Positions 55,871 to 64,000 of a stretch of DNA of 64,000 nucleotides are shown piece after piece. Under the pieces are notes generated by a model. The model searched no databases. It saw nothing but the letters and a program-made list of their open reading frames with translations, and had not been told where the DNA came from. The translations under genes and the position numbers were made by a program. Position 1 is the stretch's first letter; each line of letters opens with the position of its first letter. Source of the stretch: Timema cristinae (lineage: Eukaryota > Arthropoda > Insecta > Phasmatodea > Timematidae); the NCBI GenBank assembly GCA_039000515.1, contig JBCFYV010001001.1, forward strand, positions 2,121,389-2,185,388, given 5' to 3'.

Positions 55871-56449
55871 TTTTTTTTTCTTCATCTTTTCTAATAACAT
55901 CTTGAACGTATTCTAGTGAATTAACTCTCTTTAAACAAACTATTCCATCCTAACTTTTCATGCACTAACAAATGTTTGTTCACGTTGGGATGGGTACTAT
56001 ATTTATAACAAACTACATTATAGTTTTGGGAATATTTCTAATGAATAGGAATGGAATATAACCAGGAGTCTAATTGAACCAAGAACCAAGATGGCCTAAA
56101 GGCGAAGAAGGTATTTTAGTGTACATTTAAATATGTTAAGCATGACGTCTTAATCCCGTTAGTTATATACGTTTTTAGTTAATTACTGGAAGGATTTTTT
56201 TTTTCTATTTAAATATTGGTATGTCCGTATCAATTGGTACGTCGAGTCTTAATAATCATGAATTTTTGTAATGAATGGTAAGAAACAAAGCAAACATGTT
56301 TCTTGCTTAACCTACAATAACCTTATTAGATATTCGCACACACAGAGTCAGAAATGTTTTATGATTGCATTTTTTATACTATTCCATTGAGAGAGTATTA
56401 AAAAAAATTACTATGTTGCACCAGTGGCGCTACGGTGGCGGGTTTAAGA
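55871..56449 (+). other. Upstream region of the laminin gamma gene
   Basis: AT-rich until about 56430, where G+C and CpG rise sharply. No other gene seen. Confidence 0.5.
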
Positions 56450-56581
56450 ATCACAACACGCGGCACAACGCGGCGAGACAAGTCTCGATCTCTCAGTCGG
56501 TGGCGGGAAGCGGACTAGTTCTTTTGTGTTCGGTGTGTAGGACGATTCGCTCGAGTGTCAAAACACGTGGTGCGTGAGACG
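56450..56581 (+). promoter_or_regulatory. LanB2: Probable promoter and 5' UTR of laminin gamma
   Basis: A CpG-rich block leads directly into the first coding exon. TCAGTC at 56493-56498 within GATCTCTCAGTCGG fits the arthropod initiator, which would place the transcript start about 88 bp before the ATG. CACGTG (an E box) occurs at 56564-56569. No TATA box is evident. The start site is inferred from the motif only. Confidence 0.45.
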
Positions 56582-56722
56582 ATGGCGGGTCGTAGTGTTG
56601 TGCGTGTGCTAATGGTGTTCTTAGTGACGTCACTGTGCGGTGGTAGGGGACAGGAGCTGGGGGTGTCTGTGCCGGAAGTGGGTACGAGGACTAGGTGTTA
56701 CGACGACGAAGGGAAACCGCAG
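56582..56722 (+). CDS. LanB2: Laminin subunit gamma, first coding exon
   Basis: The ATG at 56582 has a purine at -3 and G at +4. The first 25 or so residues (MAGRSVVRVLMVFLVTSLCG) form a signal peptide. The mature start leads to TRTRCYDDEGKPQ, which matches the opening of the laminin N-terminal (LN) domain of gamma chains: a Cys-Tyr-Asp-Asp/Glu-x-Gly-x-Pro-Gln block that normally continues with Arg-Cys. Donor GTAAAT follows in phase 0 after 47 codons. Gamma chains join alpha and beta chains in the basement-membrane trimer, and the LN domain drives network assembly. An upstream in-frame GTG at 56555 is not a normal start. Netrin or laminin beta are less likely from the Gly-x-Pro-Gln spacing. 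Later exons lie beyond the window. Confidence 0.78.
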
Positions 56723-56799
56723 GTAAATATGATATATCATCGAGTTTGACTCCTCGGACAAGTCTGTGAGACAACGCTTATTTTAGTTAATAATTTGCC
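56723..56799 (+). other. Start of laminin gamma intron 1 (more than 7.2 kb)
   Basis: Follows the GTAAAT donor. No further laminin exon is visible to position 64000, so the intron spans the rest of the window. Confidence 0.65.
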
Positions 56800-57320
56800 G
56801 CCTAGTTCCTCGCGGGATGCGACGTCACTTTCACAATAATATTATTAATATTTAGCACCGCGTCTTACTGCCCGTTTTGGTTATACGCTTTAAGTACTAA
56901 CTACGCTAATTGATTAGGAATTGGGAATGTTGAATTGGAGGTAGTGAACCCGCATTTGCGTGGAGGTAGAGTGGAAAACCATTTAGGAAAAACCACCCCA
57001 GTTCACCCGACCGAGATTCGAACCTCGATCTCCCCGTCCTCAGCAGTCGAGCTAAACACGAGAAGCGCGTTAGCCAACTACGCTACCGAGGCGGGTCTTT
57101 CACAATAGATTTGACTGTCGATGACGGGTAGATCTGAGTTCGATCCTAGTCGGGTGTACTGAGGGTGATTTTTTTTTTAATAAACAGTTTTCCACTTTCC
57201 CTTCACGCAAATGAGGGTACACCTCCTATAAATTCAACTTTCCTAATCCCTAATATATTAATGTAGTTAGTACATGGGTGTATAATCCGAACGGGTAGTA
57301 AGACGCGGTGATAAATAAAA
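56800..57320 (+). mobile_element. SINE-C copy split by a SINE-B
   Basis: The left part GCGACGTCACTTTCACAATA and the right part ATTTGACTGTCGATGACGGG join into a normal SINE-C head when 56839-57107 is removed. The body (CAGTTTTCCACTTTCCCTTC) and tail (AATCCGAACGGGTAGTAAGA) follow to 57320. Confidence 0.85.
56839..57096 (-). mobile_element. SINE-B copy nested in SINE-C, 11-bp target duplication
   Basis: Full length, reverse. CTTTCACAATA at 56828-56838 and 57097-57107 comes from the host SINE-C head. Tail AGCACCGCGTCTTACTGCCC, head CCAACTACGCTACCGAGGCG. Confidence 0.96.
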
Positions 57321-57537
57321 AGAAAGAGGAGTGCACATGTGTTTCGTCACCTCCTCGATAATCTGGTCGAATAGGCATACACTGTTGAACTAACTTTAGT
57401 TATATAATTTTTATGTTTTCATATTATTCGTGTTGTCGTCTCCCCTGCGTCCGCCCTCCCCCTCCACCTAACTAAACACCTATGGTTTATAAGTTTCACT
57501 CAAAATTACTTTTAAAAAAATTCGGCATAATTTTTTT

Positions 57538-57782
57538 AGCACCGTGTATTACTCCCCGTTCGGTTATACGTATATGTATTAATTACACCAATAGTTTTAG
57601 AATGAGTAAGGTTATATATAGAAGTGTATCCACATTTGTGTGGGAGGAGAGTGGAAAACCCTTTTGGAAAAAACCACCCTCAGTACACCCAAGTGAGATT
57701 CGAACCTTTATATCCCCGACATCGGCACTCTAGTATACTGCTAGAGTAGCGCCCAAGACCATACGGCCACTGAAACGGGTCA
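57538..57782 (-). mobile_element. SINE-C copy, reverse orientation
   Basis: Tail TAGCACCGTGTATTACTCCC, body TTTGTGTGGGAGGAGAGTGG, head GAGATTCGAACCTTTATATC, 5' end CGGCCACTGAAACGGG. Confidence 0.88.
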
Positions 57783-58001
57783 GGTATATTTTATAAACTT
57801 TTTTGATAGGCCTAGCCTATAAACACATTAAAATATGTAGGTAGTTTTCTTATTTGCTCCCTCAGTTAAAATTTAATAAGTTATCAGCTGAAGGTTTTAG
57901 GTTTAGTATTTCAATTAACTTTAAAAAATAAATAAGTTTACAGACGCTAAAGTGTTTTATTTTACTGGTTGTGACATTCAATGTAGGCTAAAACTATTTT
58001 C

Positions 58002-58250
58002 TTTTAACCGCGTCTTGCTACCTGTTCGGGTTTATAAGCCTATGCACTAATTGCACTAATGTGTTTGGATCATGAAGGTTTAATTTAGATTAAATGCACC
58101 CGTATTTACGTGGAGGGAGAGTGGAAAACCATTTAGGAAAAGCCACCCTCAGTACACCCGACGGGGATCGAACCCTGATCTTCCCGTCTTCGACAATCTA
58201 GTCCAACATGAGAGTAGCGCGTTAGACCACGCGGCCACCGAAGCGGGTCG
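58002..58250 (-). mobile_element. SINE-C copy, well preserved
   Basis: Tail TTAACCGCGTCTTGCTACCT, body ACGTGGAGGGAGAGTGGAAA, head GGGATCGAACCCTGATCTTC, 5' end GCGGCCACCGAAGCGGGTCG. A good reference for the family head. Confidence 0.92.
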
Positions 58251-58584
58251 TAAAACTATTAAAATGACTTTTAATAACTATGGCTCTTGGGGCGAAATTA
58301 ACACTTAATACACTCTCTCTATTTAGATCAATAATTTTACTAAAATGTTCCGTCCAAATTAAAATCTATACATTTTCTCATGTTTTCAAGTAACACAATA
58401 CTTTGTTATGATCTGATCGGTCCAGTAACAACTTCAACCAATGTGGAGAACACGAATAATTACATTCGTAAGGACTGGCTTCCTGGAGGTTAGCTTAGCT
58501 TAGCTACCTTACTATGGTACAATTGCCCAATCCGACATAATAAACTGAATCTTGGTTATTTAAAATCGTTCATTTGTATGTTGT
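58251..58584 (+). other. Laminin intron 1, no feature
   Basis: Contains a TTAGCTTAGCTTAGC triplication near 58491-58505; otherwise nothing seen. Confidence 0.5.
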
Positions 58585-58761
58585 CCTTAGCTCAGTCGGT
58601 AGCGGTAGCGTGTCTGCCTATTGGGTTAAAGGTTCCGGGTTCGATTCCCGGCATGCCTGAAAATGTATCATTGATGAAAATATGGTTTTACCCTTTCGCA
58701 TTAATAAATTAACGGCTGGGAACTGGATATTGTGCCTGTCCTAGTCTTAAGATGGATAATA
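58585..58761 (+). mobile_element. SINE-D, 5' part, split by a DNA element
   Basis: Head TAGCTCAGTCGGTAGCGG (A box) with a duplicated GTAGCG, B box GGGTTCGATTCCCGGCATGC, and body to CTAGTCTTAAGATGGATAAT. The rest of the SINE resumes at 59894. Confidence 0.9.
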
Positions 58762-59893
58762 ATGCCGGGATTACGATCAACTAAACTTAACGTTCACTTA
58801 AAAGTTAACTTAAACTTATGTGTGATCACGATTCACTTAACTTAACGTAACAACGCGAAACAAACATCTCCATTCTAGAGTATGTTTTTTGATCTGTGAT
58901 TTGTACTAGTTGTATTAGTGTATATGATCTGTGATTTGTACTAGTTGTATTAGTGTATATGATCTGTGATTTGTACTAGTTGTATTAGTGTATATGATCT
59001 GTGATTTGTACTAGTTGTATTAGTGTATATGATCTGTGAATGTTTACAGTTTTCAACCGATATCATAGATATTTATTATTACCCTTTAGGGATAAATTTA
59101 GCTTTTCTATTCCAAATAAAATACCGGTAAACGGAAAGAAAAAAATTGATCTCAAACTGAAATTAATTAGTCTTGAAGTAGGTAGGCTACTGTTTAATTT
59201 CTAGCCTGTGATAAATCATATTGAAATTAATAATATAAATTATTTAAATGTGTCCTTAGATACTACATATTTGGTGTTTATCTTAAATAGATTTATATTG
59301 TTAAATCAATGATTTAGACTCTTTTCAATGGCTTTTATTAACTAATACATTTCATGTATAATTAAAAGTTTTTCTATTAATACATGGCTAAATATTAACT
59401 AGCATTAACGAACAGATTTTAATGCTTTTACGCTCATGATTATGTTAGTTGATTTATATTTTAGTAACAAGGATCTTTTTTGAAAGCAATACATTATAGC
59501 ATTTATATAATAAAAGCTTTATATTTTTAACTTCTTTACAATATTTGAATTAAATCTGTTATATAACGTTATATAATGATACGATACTAGCGCTTATTTT
59601 AAATAAATGTCCGATTACTAGAACTAAAGCTAAAAAGTAGACCTTGGTCTTAAAACCAACAAATGAATTACTAAATAGCCCTGCTGCCGTCACTCGCATA
59701 ATGATTGGCTGGTAGCTCACGTGATACCCTTCATGTAACGTTCACTTAACGTGAAAGACCTCCCAGGACATCTATTACGTTAAGTTAACTGCTAGTCTAC
59801 GTTAAGGTTAATTGCATCGTGATCGCTTCCATTTAAACACACGAGGAGATCCTATACGTTACGTTAACGTTAAGTTGATCTTGATCCCAGCAT
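58762..59893. mobile_element. 1.13-kb inverted-repeat DNA element inserted in SINE-D
   Basis: The left end ATGCCGGGATTACGATCAAC and inverse right end ATGCTGGGATCAAGATCAAC agree at most of 25 bp. Both ends continue with repeated TTAACGTTCACTTAACG-type motifs. It contains a 35-bp tandem repeat and no long frame. The SINE-D halves on either side show the insertion. The duplication length, and hence the superfamily, is not settled. Confidence 0.85.
58891..59039. repeat. 35-bp tandem repeat, about 4.3 copies
   Basis: Units begin GATCTGTGATTTGTACTAGT at 58891, 58926, 58961 and 58996, with a partial fifth at 59031. Copies are identical, suggesting recent expansion. Confidence 0.97.
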
Positions 59894-60003
59894 CAGGCAT
59901 ATGAAGCTACGACAGACCTATCAAGCCGATAGTAGAAAATATATGACTTGAATAAAAAAACTGACCCACAAGCTGGAAACAGTAATGAATGTAAAATCAA
60001 TTA
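59894..60003 (+). mobile_element. SINE-D, 3' part
   Basis: Continues the copy begun at 58585: AGGCATATGAAGCTACGACA, AGCCGATAGTAGAAAATATA, ending AACAGTAATGAATGTAAAAT. Confidence 0.9.
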
Positions 60004-60304
60004 TTAAAATTAGCGAAGTATTGCTGCGTACACACCATTAGTTGGAAAAAAAAATTACCATGTTAATGTCACTCGACGGTTAAAAAAAAAGTATTGCATA
60101 TTTTTAACAAGTGAATGATTTAAATTAATTATAGTTTACGATTTACAAGGGCTCAAACTTTATATTTTATGCTTTTTGCGTAACAGTGAAATAGGGCCTA
60201 ATTTATTGTATGAGGCTGAAATTTAGTATTATTAGACATTCAGATAATGAATACACAATTAAATATTTATATTATTTTTATTATGTAATAAATATATATA
60301 TTTT
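60004..60304 (+). other. Laminin intron 1, no feature
   Basis: AT-rich. Confidence 0.5.
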
Positions 60305-60306
60305 GA

Positions 60307-60558
60307 TCAACGCGTCTTCCTACCTGTTCAGGTTATACACTTTATATGATAATTACTCTAATAGGATAGGGATGATAAAGGAATTAGTTTAGAGGTAATT
60401 CATCCGCATTTGTGTAAAAGGAGAATAGGAAACCATTTGGGGAAAAAACCCACCCTGGAATATCCGACCGGGATTCAAACCCCGATCTCTCCGTCTTGAG
60501 CAGGTCAGTTTAACATGAGAATGATGCCTTAGATTGTTCGGCCACTGAATCGGGTATA
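60307..60558 (-). mobile_element. SINE-C copy, reverse orientation
   Basis: Tail CAACGCGTCTTCCTACCTGT, head GGGATTCAAACCCCGATCTC, 5' end CGGCCACTGAATCGGG. Confidence 0.87.
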
Positions 60559-60639
60559 CATTTTTCATTCTGTACACCTAATATGAATGTATAGTTATAG
60601 GCCTAATAAATTTCAGCTCCTTTCATTAACTTCAGAAAA

Positions 60640-60893
60640 CCGGCCTCGATGTCCGCGTAGTTTAAGGCATCACTCTTGTTTTGACTAGATTATCGATGGC
60701 AGGAAGATCAGGGTTCAAATCCCGATCAGGTATAAAGCGGATAGGTTTTCCAGAATGGTTTTCCACTCTCCCTCCACGCAAATGTAATAATAATTCCTCT
60801 AAATTCAACCTTCCTCATCCCTAATTCCCTAGTGTTATTAGTAGTATGCTGGTTATTTGTACGGGTATTAAGATGGGGTGCTAAAAAAAACTT
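60640..60893 (+). mobile_element. SINE-C/B-like copy, diverged
   Basis: Head CCGGCCTCGATGTCCGCGTA resembles SINE-B at its start and SINE-C later (GGGTTCAAATCCCGATCAGG). Body GGTTTTCCACTCTCCCTCCA and a worn tail (GTACGGGTATTAAGATGGGG). Confidence 0.8.
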
Positions 60894-61150
60894 AAAGTGC
60901 ACGTTAAATACTCCAATTAAAAACATTTTTTACCACCGGAAACTGTATCCATCGACAGAGAGAATGGGAAAAATCACCCGGGACGTCCGGTTTGGGAATC
61001 GAAACTCGGCCTTCCGGATCAAACCCGAGCACGGTAGTTAGTTCACACCTAATTTTTCCTCCTATAAGCGTGAAAACAAATAAAAATTTAATTACGCTTG
61101 TTCGATCTCTGAAGTAGACCAATTTCCCAGTTTACGAATAACAAACCACT
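60894..61150 (+). other. Laminin intron 1, GC-richer piece
   Basis: The part at about 60945-61045 has opposed frames and a TTTGGGAATCGAAACTCGGC stretch, perhaps a decayed SINE head. No exon. Confidence 0.4.
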
Positions 61151-61372
61151 CAGGTCGAATGGGGGATTGGCTGACTTCAGAATTTCAATTAAAGGTCGCA
61201 TTTATAGTCCAAATCGAATGGGGGTTGACTTCAAAATCTTAACTAAAGGTTGTATTAATTATAGTTAACATCGATTGGAGGGATGGTCTGACTTTAGAGT
61301 CTCAGTTAAGGGTCGTATTTAATAATTCAGGTCGAATGGGAGATTGGCTGACGTCAAAATCTAGACTATCAC
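61151..61372 (+). repeat. Diverged cluster related to the 69-bp minisatellite
   Basis: Four degenerate units share TCGAATGGGGGATTGGCTGA-type cores starting at 61155, 61214, 61271 and 61332, spaced 59, 57 and 61 bp apart. Each follows the same order of motifs as the 69-bp unit at 7900-10681: TCAGGT, GAATGG, GATTGG, TGAC, AAATCTCAAT. Confidence 0.75.
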
Positions 61373-62249
61373 GTGCTTGAGACTACACAACATTAAAAAT
61401 ATTCCTTGTTCAAACTAGTTTGGGACTCATTAAGTGGTGCACATTTTTGAAAGAAATTTGTAAAAACTTAATATTCAGTAACAGTCGGTCATAATAAAGT
61501 AATCAAGAAGTTAATTATACAATATACAATTTTTATTGCTCCCCGGTTTATTACTAAAGGTTTGACAGATACCTAATGCTCGCATTTTACTTTCTCATAT
61601 AAAAAAAAGTATTTTAATCGCGAAAAATTTCAATCTTGAGAATATGATGAAAATCTTCGTTTAATGTGCCACCGAACCTAAAAAAAAATTGGATTTTACA
61701 ATATTTTGTCTGTCTTTGGCCAAAGATCTGAAAACGATTTAATGGATTTTGTTCAAACTTGAGATGTTACATGACGATTTCTCAGGAATTTTTTGAATTT
61801 TGACCCTAGCCCTTAATTTAAGGGTAGTTGAATGATAAGTGATTAATTTTAATTCAATTTTTTTTAATTACTAACGAATTTGTTTAAAATGGATATCTAA
61901 AATATTTTAATATATTCATCCATCAGGTCATGTTACATGTAGCCGTATTTTTTATATAGATATTATCAATACCAATAACACAACAAATATTGCATAGTAT
62001 ACCTTGAATCTAGTTTTCATGATAAATAAAAAAATATTGTTATCTATTTGGTATAAATATGGATAAATTAAAATGTGTCAACATAATATATTAATATCAC
62101 GTGCTTTGTGGTTTTTTCCAAACTTTCTCTTTAGATGTTCCTAATCTATAGGTAATTTTAACGATGGTTAAAAGTATTATGTGATAAACAACAATAACAT
62201 TATCTGCGCTTCGCATATAAATAGTGATATTCACAAATCTTTTTTTTTC
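61373..62249 (+). other. Laminin intron 1, no gene seen
   Basis: AT-rich. A piece at about 61560-61800 resembles an old dispersed element by its runs and phrasing but has no partner I could align. Confidence 0.45.
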
Positions 62250-62497
62250 TTAGCATCGCGTCTTACTACCCGTTCGAGCTATACGCTTATGTACTAATTA
62301 CGCTAATAGTTTTTGGGGATAAGGAAGGTTATATTTCTAGGAAGTGTACCCGCATTTGCGTGGTGGTAGGGTAAAAACCATTTTGTAAAAACCACCCTCA
62401 GTACAACCGGCCGATATTCGAACATCGATATCCCAATCGTCTAGTCTAACACGGGAGTAACACGTTAAGACTATGCGGCCACCGAAGCGGGTCACAA
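62250..62497 (-). mobile_element. SINE-C copy, reverse orientation
   Basis: Tail TTAGCATCGCGTCTTACTAC, head GATATTCGAACATCGATATC, 5' end CGGCCACCGAAGCGGGTCAC. Confidence 0.9.
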
Positions 62498-62755
62498 ATA
62501 TTTAATGTTTTATGTTCATAATATGTTCCGTTTCTTAAAGTTACTTTCTTACTACTACCAGAATCCTGCTTTAAGGTTCAGACTGTTATTTTAATGTGAT
62601 AATATTTAGTTTTGTTGAAGAATGTTTTCTCGTTTTGTAACCATCTTTGCGTCCTAGTTTGGCAGGCGCTATCACCATGTGTCACTGAACCGGCTTATCA
62701 TTGGTTAGGTTATCTATTTTCTCTTATCAGCAGGGACCCGCTCGGCACTGCCTAA

Positions 62756-63442
62756 AATACACATCTCCGTTCATCAGAATCACTTGGTAGGCGGGGTGCA
62801 GACTCGTTTGCTCAGAGATATATAGCGCTCTCCGGATACAATGCCAGTCTGGCAATGCAAAGATACTTAGTAAATTTACAAAACTGGCTCACAAACTGGC
62901 GGATTAAGGTCAACGCTGCCAAATCCGCAGCACTAATCATAAGCAGTAGAAACCAACATCTACCAGCCCCACTCACACTTTTTGACACTAAATATTTAGG
63001 TATCACAATAGATTCAAGACTAACCTGGAGGAAACATATTGAAGACACAAATCAGAAAACAACAGGCAGATTCGTAAAATTATATCCACTACTCAAGGGC
63101 AGGGAACTAACAATACACACAAAAACAATTCTATTCAAATCCGCGATACAGCCAATTATACTATATAACTGCCCAGCATGGAGTTACGGACCCAAGATCC
63201 ACACTAAGAAACTTCAAATAACGCAAAACAAGATTCTAAGAACAATCACTGGGGCACCATGGCGCACTAGAATAACAGACATACACACGATGACCAACTG
63301 CAGACAGCTACAGGAGATATACAAAGACCGAAACAAGAGACTATACGAGCACACAGACACACACTCCAACGAGATAGTTAGGGACCTAGGACGATACGAC
63401 CCTGCTGAACAGAGACACTACAAACGACCCAGGCTGGCGTAG
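62756..63442 (+). pseudogene. Jockey-like LINE, 3' end of the reverse-transcriptase ORF
   Basis: The frame is open from 62756 to TAG at 63440-63442. From about 62850 it reads as the thumb and C-terminal part of a Jockey-type reverse transcriptase: LQNWLTNWRIKVNAAKSAAL, KYLGITIDSRLTWRKHIE, LLKGRELTIHTKTILFKSAI, ILYNCPAWSYG and ILRTITGAPW. The catalytic aspartate motif and everything upstream are missing or unrecognisable, so this is a 5'-truncated, inactive copy. The frame after 62850 is intact, implying a fairly young insertion. It lies in laminin intron 1, in the sense orientation. Confidence 0.88.
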
Positions 63443-64000
63443 TTGAGCTATTAATTATGCTTTAAAACTAAAACTAAATATAGATAATAATAATAATAAT
63501 AATAATAATTTAAAAAAAAAATCCAAAAATATAAAAAAAACAAAAAATCCCTAGGAGCAATCCTAGTAGAAAAAAAAACAACCTAGATGTAACATTCCTA
63601 GTAGAAAATAATAATAATAATATATATTTTTATCCCCAATTCACTTGACAATCAACTACGCCAAGCGACAGCAAAGCCGCCGACCACCTCACCAACCCAT
63701 CCTTAATCCTAGCCTTACCCCGACCTTCATACACAATTCGCTCATTCCATACAACGAAAACCTTAGTCACGGCCGGACGCCACTGGGATAACCGCCTAGG
63801 TTGTCTACTAGCCAGAGAATAACGCTGGCGCCGGGGGCGGCCCCAGATGGGGAATGGAAATGTATCCACCTCAATCCTAATCCCAAGAAAAGAAAATCCT
63901 ACCCCAACAAGCAACTCCGTATAACCTTTGCCACCGCCGGACTCCACTGGGATAACCGCCTAGGTCAACCTTCTAGCCAGAGAATAACGCTGGCGCCACT
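63443..64000 (+). repeat. LINE 3' flank with (AAT)n and a GC-rich tandem repeat
   Basis: After the stop come an (ATA)n run (about 63486-63510) and a duplicated CCTAGTAGAAAA piece. A GC-rich block starts at about 63640. CACTGGGATAACCGCCTAGG at 63781 recurs at 63945, and AGCCAGAGAATAACGCTGGC likewise, giving a period of 164 bp. It may be the 3' UTR of this LINE or the start of a second element that continues beyond the window. Confidence 0.7.

Noticed and set aside
56365..56577. 70-codon frame upstream of laminin exon 1
   Set aside because: It spans the promoter region, lacks protein-like composition and is in the 5' flank of the supported exon.
62850..63442. Active LINE
   Set aside because: The reverse-transcriptase active site and all upstream parts are missing; only the 3' end of the frame remains.

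Overview
This is AT-rich nuclear DNA from an arthropod, most likely an insect with a large, repeat-swollen genome. The evidence is spliced genes with long introns, many tRNA-derived SINEs, several MITE families, Jockey-like LINE remnants, and insect-type gene content. I cannot name the species or order. Nothing bacterial (operons, ribosome-binding sites, CRISPR) is present. Most open frames are accidental or lie inside repeats.

Three genes are supported by splice sites and protein family features. (1) The 3' half of a procollagen galactosyltransferase gene (COLGALT/GT25 family) lies on the + strand, with exons at 2628-2755, 14194-14397 and 15535-15802. Its first visible intron is 11.4 kb and carries a 69-bp minisatellite (7900-10681). 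(2) A complete four-exon gene for CCDC113/CFAP263, a coiled-coil ciliary protein, lies on the - strand (41603 down to 36680; 471 codons when joined). Its introns are filled with MITEs, a SINE, a LINE fragment, a foldback element and a hAT remnant. (3) The first coding exon of a laminin gamma chain (LanB2-like) is at 56582-56722 on the + strand. Everything to the window end lies in its intron 1. Two further candidate exons (23483-23701 and 33824-33904, both +) have acceptor sites and coding-like sequence but no recognised family.

The rest is mobile DNA. At least three SINE families (called A, B and C here) carry different tRNA-like heads but share the same 3' tail of about 45 bp, consistent with one LINE partner. 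Many copies have clear target-site duplications, and 5'-truncated copies go down to a 47-bp stub with a perfect 14-bp duplication. SINE families D, E, F and G have other heads. DNA elements include a palindromic MITE flanked by TTAA (five copies), a TA-flanked MITE (three copies plus a diverged relative), single TA-flanked and pogo-like elements, an 822-bp hAT-type element with an 8-bp duplication, and a 1.13-kb inverted-repeat element that splits a SINE-D copy.

The most notable structures are: the minisatellite, which has a 13-unit (897-bp) higher-order repeat and an unbroken 929-codon antisense frame; a diverged relative of it 50 kb away in the laminin intron; the graded series of SINE truncations; the hAT remnant ending one or two bases from the CCDC113 exon 1 splice donor; and two decayed coding-like tracts (5225-5870 and 12541-12968) that follow two copies of the same leader repeat.
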